DNA of 64,000 bases from CAZADA01 sp964568975 (GTDB lineage Bacteria; Pseudomonadota; Alphaproteobacteria; Caulobacterales; Maricaulaceae): assembly GCA_964568975.1 (NCBI GenBank), contig CAZMSO010000004.1:49995-113994 (forward strand), read 5' to 3'. This document shows positions 16,915 through 25,104 of the stretch, piece by piece (the first letter of the stretch is position 1; every line of letters starts with the position of its first letter). The notes beneath the pieces are model-generated. The model was not told where the DNA came from. It worked only from the letters and a program-made list of their open reading frames with translations, and ran no database searches. The position numbers and the translations under genes were made by a program.

Positions 16915-17246
16915 GAGCCTTCTCCTACGGTTTGCGTTTGGTCGTCCTCGGCGTGCGCCCGGAGATGGGGCGGCAGCTGCGGCTCGCGATCCATAAGGTC
17001 GCCAAGCAAGTGTTCAAACGGGCGCCCCTCGGCGGCCGCGGCCACGGCTTCAAGGGCGTCGGCGATCTGGCGCGCCTCCAGCGGGTCGAGCGTGCGCACC
17101 GCCGAACCGAGATAAACGAGGACATCCGTTCCCACCGTCACTGGCCCGGTCAGCGCCAGGCTCACGGTTTCGCGCCGATCGCCGGCGGCGCAAACGGCGG
17201 TCAGACCATTAATGGCGGTGACGCGCATGGGAACTCCAACGCACAT
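16911..17246 (-). CDS. hupF: Hydrogenase chaperone HupF (HypC family)
   Basis: HupF is a HypC paralogue that stabilises the large-subunit precursor HupL, especially in oxygen. The 111-residue product starts MCVGVPMRV, keeping the functional Cys2, and has the GTDVLVYLGSAVRTLD strand matching the HypC GDYVxVHxG region. It has the extra C-terminal tail (about 35 residues, GRPFEHLLGDLMDREPQL) that distinguishes HupF from HypC. It starts 3 bp after the hupD stop. Confidence 0.92.
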   Translation of the reverse strand: MCVGVPMRVTAINGLTAVCAAGDRRETVSLALTGPVTVGTDVLVYLGSAVRTLDPLEARQIADALEAVAAAAEGRPFEHLLGDLMDREPQLPPHLRAHAEDDQTQTVGEGS

Positions 17247-17249
17247 GCT

Positions 17250-17912
17250 TTAGCGCTCCGTCGGCGCGGCGCGCGCCAGCACTCGCGCGTCGCCGGTGCG
17301 GCACGCTGCGTCCGCTGACGGGCGTTGCGTCTCATAAGGCGTGCGCGCCACAGCCTCCGGCATGAGTGAGCCGTGGGTCGCGGCGTCGGCGCCCGCGCGC
17401 GGCGTCACGGCGGCGCCCCAGCGCGCCAGCTCAGCGGCGGCGAGAGCCACCGCCTCCGGCACGCGCGCGGCCACAGGCGCGGTCAAGCCGCCGCCATAAT
17501 CCTCCATATCCACGGGCTGGCAGCCAAGGAGGGTGATCGCCTCCGGCGGCTCTTCCGCCAGCAGCTCGGCCAGCGCCAGCACCTCCATCATAGAGGTTTG
17601 GTGCAGAGAGACTTTTCCCGCCGCGACGAACTGCGGCACGTCCGCGCCTCGCGCCACCACCATAGCGCCCGGTGTCTCCCCGACATCAACGGCGTCAAAC
17701 AACAGCACCCGGCGCGCTGCGGCGAGGGCGTTCACGAGGGTGAGGCCCTGGGTGCCGCCCTCCACGACCTCAACGCCCGGACCGGCGTCATAAGCGGCGG
17801 CGAAGGCCTCGACACAGCGCACGCCGAAGCCTTCATCCGCCCACAGAAGGTTTCCCACCCCGAGCACAAGCACAGGGCCGTCATGGCGGCGCAGCGCGAC
17901 GGCGGCGTTCAT
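17250..17912 (-). CDS. hupD: Hydrogenase maturation protease HupD (HyaD family)
   Basis: A nickel-sensing endopeptidase that removes the C-terminal tail of HupL after metal insertion. The 220-residue product has VLGVGNLLWADEGFGVR (Glu nickel ligand), LLFDAVDVGETPG (Asp ligand), KVSLHQTSMMEVL (His ligand) and LLGCQPVDMEDYGGGLT, all characteristic of the family. It overlaps hupC by 4 bp. A C-terminal extension of about 40 residues rich in Ala and Arg has no evident function. Confidence 0.94.
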   Translation of the reverse strand: MNAAVALRRHDGPVLVLGVGNLLWADEGFGVRCVEAFAAAYDAGPGVEVVEGGTQGLTLVNALAAARRVLLFDAVDVGETPGAMVVARGADVPQFVAAGKVSLHQTSMMEVLALAELLAEEPPEAITLLGCQPVDMEDYGGGLTAPVAARVPEAVALAAAELARWGAAVTPRAGADAATHGSLMPEAVARTPYETQRPSADAACRTGDARVLARAAPTER

Positions 17913-18691
17913 TCCTTGTCGTCCTTAAAGTAGCGCCAGCCCGACACCATGGTCGAGATCAAGCTTTGGCGGCTCATGATGTCTTCACGCACCGCGGCGT
18001 ATATGTGGACGATTGAAAAGATCACAATCACCCACATGAACAAGTGGTGATAAGTGTGGACGGCGAAAGAATTGTCGCCGAAAAACCCAAAGACCCAGCC
18101 GAACACGGCGAACCACCAGGTGTCGACGCCCTGGCCTTCGGCGTAGAGCGCGAAACCAGTCAAGATCTGTAGAGTCAATGGGATCACGAATAAGAAGAAC
18201 ATAGCGATCTGCGCCAAAGGGTTGTGGCCGATATACTTTTTGGGGTCAGGCGTCAGAAAACTGTACCAGCGGATTTCATGGATCACCTCGCGCCACCACT
18301 TGCCGCTCCAAACGGGCAACAGGAAGATCTGGCGCGAATGATGGTTTCCGACGAACGCCCAATACACCCGCGCGAGGAACGCAATGGCGAGGATTTGACC
18401 AGCGGCGAAGTGGATCATGCGGATGTCGCCGAGGACGAACGAGTCCGACGCCTCGCCCGGCACGCTCGGCGGCGGGGTCGCGATGAGATACCCGGTCACG
18501 CACAACACAAGAATGCACAGCGCGTTGACCCAGTGCCACAAGCGCAGCGGCCACTCATAGACATAGACTTTCGCCGCCGGGGAGGTGACTTCGGTCGATT
18601 CCGCGACGACTTGCTCAAAGAAGTTGCGTCCGCGGCGCGCCGTCCCCGGGGGCGTCGGCGGCGTTTGCGGGGCGGTGGGGATGTCGACCAT
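17909..18691 (-). CDS. hupC: Ni/Fe-hydrogenase b-type cytochrome subunit HupC
   Basis: The di-haem membrane cytochrome passes electrons from H2 oxidation to quinone and anchors the HupSL dimer at the periplasmic face. The 260-residue product has four transmembrane segments and haem-ligand histidines: VYEWPLRLWHWVNAL in helix 1, MIHFAAGQILAIAFLARVYW in helix 2, and AVHTYHHLFMWVIVIFSIVH later. The N-terminal 40 residues are a Pro-rich cytoplasmic tail, slightly longer than in E. coli HyaC. It follows hupL after 12 bp. Confidence 0.95.
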   Translation of the reverse strand: MVDIPTAPQTPPTPPGTARRGRNFFEQVVAESTEVTSPAAKVYVYEWPLRLWHWVNALCILVLCVTGYLIATPPPSVPGEASDSFVLGDIRMIHFAAGQILAIAFLARVYWAFVGNHHSRQIFLLPVWSGKWWREVIHEIRWYSFLTPDPKKYIGHNPLAQIAMFFLFVIPLTLQILTGFALYAEGQGVDTWWFAVFGWVFGFFGDNSFAVHTYHHLFMWVIVIFSIVHIYAAVREDIMSRQSLISTMVSGWRYFKDDKE

Positions 18692-18703
18692 CGACGCCGC
18701 TCC

Positions 18704-20494
18704 TCAGCGCACTTGGACGGCGGCGAGTTCCTCGCCGTCATCGCTCATGACGTGGGTGGAGCACGCCAAGCACGGATCGAAGGAGTGGATCGTGCGCAAA
18801 ATCTCCAGCGGCTGTTCAGGGTCGGCCATCGGCGTGTCCATCAGCGCCGCCTCATACGCGCCGATATTGCCTTGGGGATCACGGGGACCGGCGTTCCAGG
18901 TGGTCGGCACGACGCACTGGTAATTGGCGATCTTGGTGTCTTCGATGTGGATCCAATGACCGAGCGCGCCGCGCGGCGCTTCCGTGAAGCCCACGCCTTT
19001 GGCCGATTTTGGCCAGGTCGACGGCTCCCAATTGTCGACATTGGCCGTGGCGGTGTCGCCGGCGCGGATGGTGTCGATAAGCTTGTCGAAGAAATAGCGC
19101 ATTTTGTGCGCGGCCCAGGCGCACTCAAGGCCGCGTGCCGCCGTGCGTCCGACCGTGGAGAACAGCGCTTCAACCGGCAAATCGAGCTGACGCAGCGCCG
19201 CGTCCGTCGGTTCCTTGAATTCGGGGACGCCCTGAGCGTAGCCGATGATGTAGCGCGCGAGCGGGCCCACCTCCATCGCGTGGCCGTTCCAGCGCGGGCT
19301 TTTGATCCAGGAGTATTTCGCGTTTTCGTCCAGCGCGACCAGGTTCGTGGTCGTGCCTTGGGCGTTGGGGCCGAGGACGAAATTGGGCTCCGTCACCCCG
19401 TCCCAGGGGTGCAGGCCGATGGCGTCGTCGTCATAAGAGTACCAGGAGTGAGTCACGAACTCTTGGATCTGCTCAGGATCACGCTGGTCGACGTCATAGA
19501 CCCGCGACAAATCACCATTAACAATCGCCCCGCGGGGCAGCGCCAGATTGTCGGCGGAATAGTCGTTGGCGTGTTCGGGAATGTCGCCATAACTCAACAC
19601 AGAGGTTGACGACAAGCCGCCGCCATAAGTCCAATCTTTGTAGAAGGACGCGATCGCCAACAAGTCCGGCACATAGACTTGCTCGGCGAAGGCGATCGAC
19701 TGGTCGATAATCTGGCCGACCAGGTTAAGCCGCTCCATGTTCACTGCGCCGACGGCGCCCACGCCTTCAATGTTGATCGGGCACGGCACCCCGCCCACCA
19801 GCCAGTTGGGGTGGGGGTTCTTGCCGCCGAAGACTGTGTGGATCTTTTTGATTTCCTTTTGGAAATCAAGTGCTTCCAGATAATGCGCGACCGCCATGAG
19901 GTTCGCTTCCGGCGGCAGCTTGTAGGCCGGGTGGCCCCAATAGCCGTTGCGGAAGAGGCCAAGTTGGCCGGATTCCACGAACTTCTTCAGCTTCGTTTGC
20001 AAATCGCGGAAATAGCCCGGGCTCGACAGCGGCCAAGACGAAATGGATTGCGCCAGCTCCGAGGTCGCTTTGGGATCGGCTGACAACGCCGAGACCACAT
20101 CCACCCAGTCAAGCGCATGCAAATGATAGAAGTGGACGATGTGGTCATGCACCTGCAGCGCCAGCTGCATGATGTTGCGGATGCTGTTGGCGTTTTCCGG
20201 GATCTTGATGCCCAGCGCGTCCTCGACCGCGCGCACGGAGGTGAGCGCGTGGGTGCCGGTGCACACGCCGCAGATGCGCTGGGTGAACGCCCAGGCGTCG
20301 CGGGGGTCGCGCCCCTTAAGGATCACCTCAAGGCCCCGCCACATCGTGCCCGTGGAGACGGCGTTGCGGATGACGTTTTGCTCATCGACATTCACCTCAA
20401 CGCGCAAATGGCCCTCAATGCGCGTGATGGGGTCGACGACGACGCGTTTGCCGCTGTCGTCCAGGGTGAAGCCGTTTGGCGTGGTCGTGACCAT
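18704..20494 (-). CDS. hupL: Uptake [NiFe]-hydrogenase large subunit HupL
   Basis: HupL is the catalytic subunit that splits H2 at the NiFe(CN)2CO centre on the periplasmic side. The 596-residue precursor shows DPITRIEGHLRVEV (21-34), the N-terminal cysteine pair Cys75/Cys78 in QRICGVCTGTHALTSVRAVE, and the C-terminal pair Cys575/Cys578 in DPCLACSTHVMSDDGEEL. HupD would cut after His581, releasing a 15-residue tail as in group 1 enzymes. It lies 12 bp downstream of hupS and upstream of hupC. It has no Tat signal and is exported with HupS. Confidence 0.98.
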   Translation of the reverse strand: MVTTTPNGFTLDDSGKRVVVDPITRIEGHLRVEVNVDEQNVIRNAVSTGTMWRGLEVILKGRDPRDAWAFTQRICGVCTGTHALTSVRAVEDALGIKIPENANSIRNIMQLALQVHDHIVHFYHLHALDWVDVVSALSADPKATSELAQSISSWPLSSPGYFRDLQTKLKKFVESGQLGLFRNGYWGHPAYKLPPEANLMAVAHYLEALDFQKEIKKIHTVFGGKNPHPNWLVGGVPCPINIEGVGAVGAVNMERLNLVGQIIDQSIAFAEQVYVPDLLAIASFYKDWTYGGGLSSTSVLSYGDIPEHANDYSADNLALPRGAIVNGDLSRVYDVDQRDPEQIQEFVTHSWYSYDDDAIGLHPWDGVTEPNFVLGPNAQGTTTNLVALDENAKYSWIKSPRWNGHAMEVGPLARYIIGYAQGVPEFKEPTDAALRQLDLPVEALFSTVGRTAARGLECAWAAHKMRYFFDKLIDTIRAGDTATANVDNWEPSTWPKSAKGVGFTEAPRGALGHWIHIEDTKIANYQCVVPTTWNAGPRDPQGNIGAYEAALMDTPMADPEQPLEILRTIHSFDPCLACSTHVMSDDGEELAAVQVR

Positions 20495-20506
20495 GTTCCG
20501 CCGCCC

Positions 20507-21601
20507 TTACTCAGACGCGCCATGGGGCGCGGCCATTTTGTCACGCGCGCGTTTGAGCGCGGTGAGGCCCACATGCGCCGCCACCGCCGCGCCCACGACC
20601 CCAGCGGCGGTGAAGCCGATCGTGTCGGCGTTGGCCTCCGCGCCGAGCGGCGTGTTGACCTTCGCTAAGCGGTCGTAGAAGGGGCCGTTGTCCCAGAAAT
20701 CCTCTTCTGAGCAGCCAATGCAGCCATGGCCCGATTGGATGGGGAAAGAGACGCCGCCATTCCAGCGCACCGTGGAGCAGGCGTTGTACGTGGTCGGGCC
20801 GCGACACCCCATTTTGTACAGGCAATAGCCTTTGCGGGAGCCCTCATCGTCCCAGGCCTCGGCGAATTGGCCGGCGTCGAAATGCGGGCGGCGGTAGCAT
20901 TTGTCGTGAATGCGCTGACCGTAAAACATGTTCGGCCGGCCCAAGCGATCAAGCGGCGGGATGCGATCGAACGTGAGCATGTACGTGATGACGCCAGTCA
21001 TCACTTCCGGGATCGGCGGGCAGCCCGGCACTTTGATAATCGGCTTGCCGCGAATGACTTTGTGGATCGGCGTGGCGCGCGTCGGGTTCGGCGCCGCCGC
21101 TTGCACACAGCCATTCGACGCGCATGAGCCCCAGGCGATCACGGCTTTCGCGCCGGCGGCCATGGTCTGCAGCTGCTCCACAAACGGCTTGCCGCCGACA
21201 ATGCAGTACATGCCGTTTTCATTCAGGGGCGGGTTGCCCTCCACCGCCAGAATGTATTCGCCGTCATGCTCCTCGCGGATTTGCTCAAGGATTTCTTCCG
21301 CTTGATGGCCAGCCGACGCCATCAGCACGTGGGAGTAATCCAGAGACAGCATGGAGAGCACGACGTCCGACACCAGCGGATGGCCCGAGCGAATGAAACT
21401 CTCCGAACAGCACGTGCACTCCAACCCGTTGAGCCACACCACCGGCGTGCGCGGTTTCGTCTCCATCGCATGGGCGATTTGGCCCGCCATAGCCGGCGCG
21501 AGCCCGAGAGACGTGGCCGTCAGCGAACAGAATTTCATGAAGGAGCGTCGGCTGACGCCCTGCCGACGGATCACGTCGTAAAAGGTTTCCGCCATCGCCA
21601 T
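20507..21601 (-). CDS. hupS: Oxygen-tolerant uptake [NiFe]-hydrogenase small subunit HupS
   Basis: HupS carries the electron-relay Fe-S clusters. The 364-residue precursor has a Tat signal (SRRSFMKF, cleaved near residue 45), a C-terminal membrane anchor helix (GFTAAGVVGAAVAAHVGL), and distal and medial cluster ligands in HDKCYRRPHF and FPIQSGHGCIGCSEEDF (the Pro marks a [3Fe-4S] medial cluster). Around the proximal cluster it has six cysteines, 62, 64, 65, 160, 165 and 194, whose spacing equals that of E. coli Hyd-1 (17, 19, 20, 115, 120, 149). This is the hallmark of the oxygen-tolerant [4Fe-3S] cluster of group 1d. The start may be the ATG at 21601 or at 21595; a GGGAG site precedes both. 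Confidence 0.98.
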   Translation of the reverse strand: MAMAETFYDVIRRQGVSRRSFMKFCSLTATSLGLAPAMAGQIAHAMETKPRTPVVWLNGLECTCCSESFIRSGHPLVSDVVLSMLSLDYSHVLMASAGHQAEEILEQIREEHDGEYILAVEGNPPLNENGMYCIVGGKPFVEQLQTMAAGAKAVIAWGSCASNGCVQAAAPNPTRATPIHKVIRGKPIIKVPGCPPIPEVMTGVITYMLTFDRIPPLDRLGRPNMFYGQRIHDKCYRRPHFDAGQFAEAWDDEGSRKGYCLYKMGCRGPTTYNACSTVRWNGGVSFPIQSGHGCIGCSEEDFWDNGPFYDRLAKVNTPLGAEANADTIGFTAAGVVGAAVAAHVGLTALKRARDKMAAPHGASE

Positions 21602-22054
21602 CGGCTCCCGCTTGCGTGTGGACCCAGATGACCGTCATTGAAAAAGAGAATAAGACGCAACTGCGCGTCATCACGCCAGTATTGCGCCGCGGCCCTCCCA
21701 CATGACGGCATGAGCTGCATTGGCCCACATCCACACTTTGTTTGCTGCGCAAGTGTACGTGGCGGGCCTTAGTCTCCCTATGCGCCCATCCGACGCAGGA
21801 CTTTGGCCCCATGGACGGCCGATGGCGCGGACGCCTACACTTACGCCCGACGCCGCGGGACACGCGCCTCTCGTGAGACGCGCCCTTGCGGCGAAACGCG
21901 CCCTTGCCTCGCGTCGCCCTGCGCTGGACCCTTGTGTTCTACGTGTGAGAGCCGCCGGCGGCGCGTTGCGCGCGAAGGATCGGCAGCCGCGGGGGGTGGC
22001 GGTGCGCGCCGCAGACATCACCGCTGGAGACTCGAGACTCTGGAGACTAAAGGG
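21602..22054. promoter_or_regulatory. Divergent control region hupS / hupE
   Basis: This 453-bp region separates the start of the hup-hyp operon (minus strand) from hupE (plus strand), so it should contain both promoters. No convincing sigma-54 element (GG-N10-GC within TGGCAC/TTGC) was found on the hupS side by eye, unlike nif-controlled rhizobial hupS. An AT-richer stretch around 21638-21660 is the likeliest place for the hupS promoter. The right half (21800-22050) is GC-rich and uninformative. Confidence 0.4.
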
Positions 22055-22660
22055 ATGACCGGGAAGAACACCATGACACCCACACGCGCGCCCGCCGGGC
22101 CCCCACACCGCGTGTCCGGGCGATGCGCGAGCGCGGCCGCGGCCCTCATCGCCGTCGTCGCCGCGGCGGCCCCGGCGTTCGGCCACCACCACCCGATCCC
22201 CGACGCTCAAGCAACGGGCTTCAGCTTGGGCCTCGCCCACCCGTTCTCGGGCGTTGATCACTTGCTCGCCATGGTCGCCGTCGGCGCGCTCGCAGCCCGT
22301 CGCGGCGGGGCCGCATTGTGGGCGCTGCCGGGCGTCTTCCTTACGGTCATGGCCTGGGGCGTGATCGCGGGCCAAGGGCAAGCGGCGTCCGCGCCCCTCG
22401 AACTGCTGGTCAGCGTGTCGGCGGCGGCGCTGGTGGCGGCGGTCGCGTTCGCGCGGCGCCTGCCGGGCCCGGTCGCGGTCGTGGCCTGCGGGCTGATCGC
22501 TTTGGCCCATGGGTGGGTCCATGGCGTGGAAGGCGCCGCCAACGGACCATGGAGCGCTTATGTGATCGGCGTGCTTGCCGGCACCGCGCTTCTGCACACC
22601 CTTGGCCTGACCGCCGTCGCGGCGCTGCGCGCGCGTGCGGCCTGGTCGACGCGCGGCTGA
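22055..22660 (+). CDS. hupE: HupE/UreJ family nickel permease
   Basis: HupE/UreJ proteins are small secondary transporters thought to admit Ni2+ for hydrogenase or urease. The 201-residue product has a signal-like N-terminus ending in APAFGHHHPIPDAQ, the diagnostic HPFSGVDHLLAMVAVG (HX5DH motif) in the first core helix, and about six membrane helices including ALAHGWVHGVEG. The ATG at 22055 has AAAGGG directly upstream; a second ATG lies 18 bp later. It is divergent from hupS instead of lying within the hup operon as in rhizobia, so its control may differ. No urease genes are in the window, which favours the hydrogenase role. Confidence 0.9.
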   Translation: MTGKNTMTPTRAPAGPPHRVSGRCASAAAALIAVVAAAAPAFGHHHPIPDAQATGFSLGLAHPFSGVDHLLAMVAVGALAARRGGAALWALPGVFLTVMAWGVIAGQGQAASAPLELLVSVSAAALVAAVAFARRLPGPVAVVACGLIALAHGWVHGVEGAANGPWSAYVIGVLAGTALLHTLGLTAVAALRARAAWSTRG

Positions 22661-22876
22661 GGCTCAACCCCGCGGGATGCGCGGTGTGCTGAGCGGTGTC
22701 TCGAGGCGCGCGGCGTCGTGACGGTCGCGCGTCGCTGCGCCCCCAACCGGGGGCGCAGGCCGTCTGCTCTGGGGCCGCGCCGCGGCCCCGGAAAACAGTC
22801 TTCTCTCAAGCCGACGCGTGATAGAGCGCTTCCGAGGGCGGCCGGCCGACCGCCCGCGCCGCTGAGGGAGCTCGCC

Positions 22877-23881
22877 ATGACTGACGTCGCCGCCATCGCA
22901 GACCTTGACCACGCTGTTTTACGCGCGCTCGCCTTTGAAGCCGCCGGCGTCGCGGAACGTGCGGCCGTGGCGGCGGCGCGTCTCGCAGGGCGCGGCCAAA
23001 GCGACGCCGCCGACCAAGCCGCCGTCGACGCCATGCGCGCGGGCCTCAACGCAATGCCCATCCAGGGCCGCGTCGTGATCGGGGAAGGCGAGCGGGATGA
23101 AGCGCCCATGCTCTTCATCGGCGAAGAAGTGGGCCAGGGGTGGACCGCCGACGCGCCCGCCCACACGCGTGTTGGCGTCGACATCGCGCTTGACCCTCTG
23201 GAAGGCACCACGCTCACCGCTAAGGGCATGCCCAACGCCCTGGCGGTGCTCGCCCTGGCGCCGCGGGGCGGTCTCTTGCACGCGCCGGATACGTATATGG
23301 AAAAAGTCGCCGTGGGTCCGGGCTTGCCTGACGGCGTGGTCAGTCTCGCGAAATCGCCCGCGGAAAACGCGCGCGCCGTCGCCGAAGCGAAGGGCGTCGC
23401 GGTGTCGGACATCACGGTCTGCGCGTTGGATCGTCCGCGCCATGCAGACCTCATCGCGGAGCTGCGCGAGGCCGGCGCGCGCATGGCGCTGATCTCCGAC
23501 GGCGATGTCGCCGGCGTCATCAACGTCACGCAAGCGGAAAACCCCATCGATTTGTATATGGGCGTCGGCGGCGCGCCGGAGGGCGTGCTGGCGGCGGCGG
23601 CCTTGCGCTGTGTCGGCGGTCAAATGCAAGGCCGCTTAGTGTTCCGCAATGATGACGAAAAGGCCCGCGCGGCCCGGGTCGGCGTCACGGATCTTGAACG
23701 CATTTACGATTTGCACGAACTCGCCGGCGGCGATTGGATCATGTTCGCCGCCACCGGCGTCACCCAGGGCTTTCTCGTGGATGGCGTTCTGGCCGATGAC
23801 GACACAACCAGCACCCACACCATGTTGTTGACGTCCTTCGACGAGGGCTATCGCGAACTCTACACCACCTTGCCGGTGTAA
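22877..23881 (+). CDS. glpX: Class II fructose-1,6-bisphosphatase
   Basis: GlpX dephosphorylates fructose-1,6-bisphosphate (some members also sedoheptulose-1,7-bisphosphate) in gluconeogenesis or the Calvin cycle. The 334-residue product has the GlpX blocks IQGRVVIGEGERDEAPML (Mg2+ site), VDIALDPLEGTTLTAKGMPN, MALISDGDVAGVI, VGGAPEGVLAAAALRCVGGQ and a C-terminal FAATGVTQGFL. The ATG at 22877 is preceded by GAGGGAG. In alphaproteobacteria glpX is usually followed by recJ; here a CapA-like gene on the other strand lies between them. No RuBisCO or phosphoribulokinase gene is visible, so a Calvin role cannot be claimed. Confidence 0.95.
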   Translation: MTDVAAIADLDHAVLRALAFEAAGVAERAAVAAARLAGRGQSDAADQAAVDAMRAGLNAMPIQGRVVIGEGERDEAPMLFIGEEVGQGWTADAPAHTRVGVDIALDPLEGTTLTAKGMPNALAVLALAPRGGLLHAPDTYMEKVAVGPGLPDGVVSLAKSPAENARAVAEAKGVAVSDITVCALDRPRHADLIAELREAGARMALISDGDVAGVINVTQAENPIDLYMGVGGAPEGVLAAAALRCVGGQMQGRLVFRNDDEKARAARVGVTDLERIYDLHELAGGDWIMFAATGVTQGFLVDGVLADDDTTSTHTMLLTSFDEGYRELYTTLPV

Positions 23882-23891
23882 GCGCTCCGGC

Positions 23892-25004
23892 CTAAGGCGC
23901 GCGCAAATCGATGAACCACCCAAACCGGTCGCGGCCGGTGCGGGCGGCGGCCATGACGTCTGGGCTGTGCGCGCGCAAAAGCGCTTTCACGTCCGCGAAC
24001 TCCGTCCGCCGCACGAAACGCGGCTGGTAATCCGTGCGCCGGTTGTCCGTCACGATGGGATAAAGCCGCACCGCTACGAGGGTGGGGCTGTCGGGCCGCA
24101 CCCGCACCCGCGCAATCAAACTGTAAGGCGGCGCGCCGCGCGCCGCGGTCCGCCCCGGCGAGCCGAACACGAAATTTCCCAAGCCATAGACCGCCCAGGT
24201 CTGGCCGATCCGCTCCACTTCCTGCAAATGGTGCGCGCCATGGCCGATCACGAGATCCACCCCGGCCGCGGCCAAGGCCCGCGCCGCCTCGCGTTGACGC
24301 TCCCGGGCCCAGGCGTAGTTCGCGCCCCAATGCACAAACGCCACCGTCACCGGCGCCGGATCGGACGCGGGAAGCGCCTCCAATTGCGCCGCCATCGCCT
24401 GGGGATCAAGCGCCGACACGCCGGGCGTCGTTGCGCCCGCATACCACCCATAGACTTGGGCATAGCGCGTCCGGGGCTCAAACGCGCATACCACGGCGAT
24501 GGCGGCGCGCCCCGTGGCATCGGCGCGCACCCGCGGCGCGCCGGCGTCATCAGCGGTTGCGCCCGCGCCGCAGGGCGTCACCCCCCCCTCGATCAGCGCC
24601 GCGTTCGTCTCCGCCAAGCCGGCAGCGCCGAAATCGAGGGCGTGATTGTTCGCCAGCGACGCGATCGTCACGCCGTGACGGGCCAAGGACGCCGTGGTCT
24701 GCGCTGGCCGCCCGTAATGAATCCAACGCTTTGCGCCCTGAAGGGGCGACACGCGCTGGGTCGTCAGAGGGGTCTCGAGATTGACCGCGACAAGATCGGC
24801 GCTGCGCAACAGCGCCCGAAACGGCGCCATCATCGCGTCCGGCCCGCGCTCATAAAGCCGCGTCGGCAGCCCGCGCGCCGCGCGCGCGTCCTGATAGCTT
24901 TCGCCAAACGCGGTGTCGCCTGTGAACACCGCGTCAAACGACGGCGCGCCGAGCGACGCACAGCCGCCAAGAGCCCCCAACACAACCACCAAAACCCACC
25001 GCAT
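23892..25004 (-). CDS. CapA-like metallophosphatase-fold lipoprotein
   Basis: The 370-residue product belongs to the CapA/PgsA-like (PGA_cap) family, related to calcineurin-like phosphatases and known from poly-gamma-glutamate synthesis. It starts with a lipoprotein signal (MRWVLVVVLGALGGCAS, lipobox LGGC). Core motifs are FTGDTAFG, SADLVAVNLETPLT, ASLANNHALDFG, VAFVHWGANYAW and LVIGHGAHHLQEVE, with AVYGLGNFVFG at the end; these Asp/Asn/His residues line the predicted metal site. No capB or capC genes are nearby, so a role in capsule synthesis is unlikely and the substrate is unknown. It converges on glpX and is divergent from recJ. Confidence 0.82.
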   Translation of the reverse strand: MRWVLVVVLGALGGCASLGAPSFDAVFTGDTAFGESYQDARAARGLPTRLYERGPDAMMAPFRALLRSADLVAVNLETPLTTQRVSPLQGAKRWIHYGRPAQTTASLARHGVTIASLANNHALDFGAAGLAETNAALIEGGVTPCGAGATADDAGAPRVRADATGRAAIAVVCAFEPRTRYAQVYGWYAGATTPGVSALDPQAMAAQLEALPASDPAPVTVAFVHWGANYAWARERQREAARALAAAGVDLVIGHGAHHLQEVERIGQTWAVYGLGNFVFGSPGRTAARGAPPYSLIARVRVRPDSPTLVAVRLYPIVTDNRRTDYQPRFVRRTEFADVKALLRAHSPDVMAAARTGRDRFGWFIDLRAP

Positions 25005-25104
25005 GCGCTAAACCTAGCGGCGCCGGCGCGCCAAGGCGAACCCCGATGGCCGCGCGGCGTCGCGACCGCTCGCCGGCCATGCGCGAATCGCCGATGCTCA
25101 CGCC

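Noticed and set aside
18224..19609. 461-codon plus-strand frame opposite hupC and hupL
   Set aside because: Overlaps two strongly conserved genes and has shadow-like composition (Arg, Gly, Asp rich).
21602..21780. Sigma-54 (NifA/HoxA type) promoter before hupS
   Set aside because: No GG-N10-GC pair with a reasonable TGGC/TTGC context was found; the nearest candidates miss the -24 GG or the -12 TTGC.
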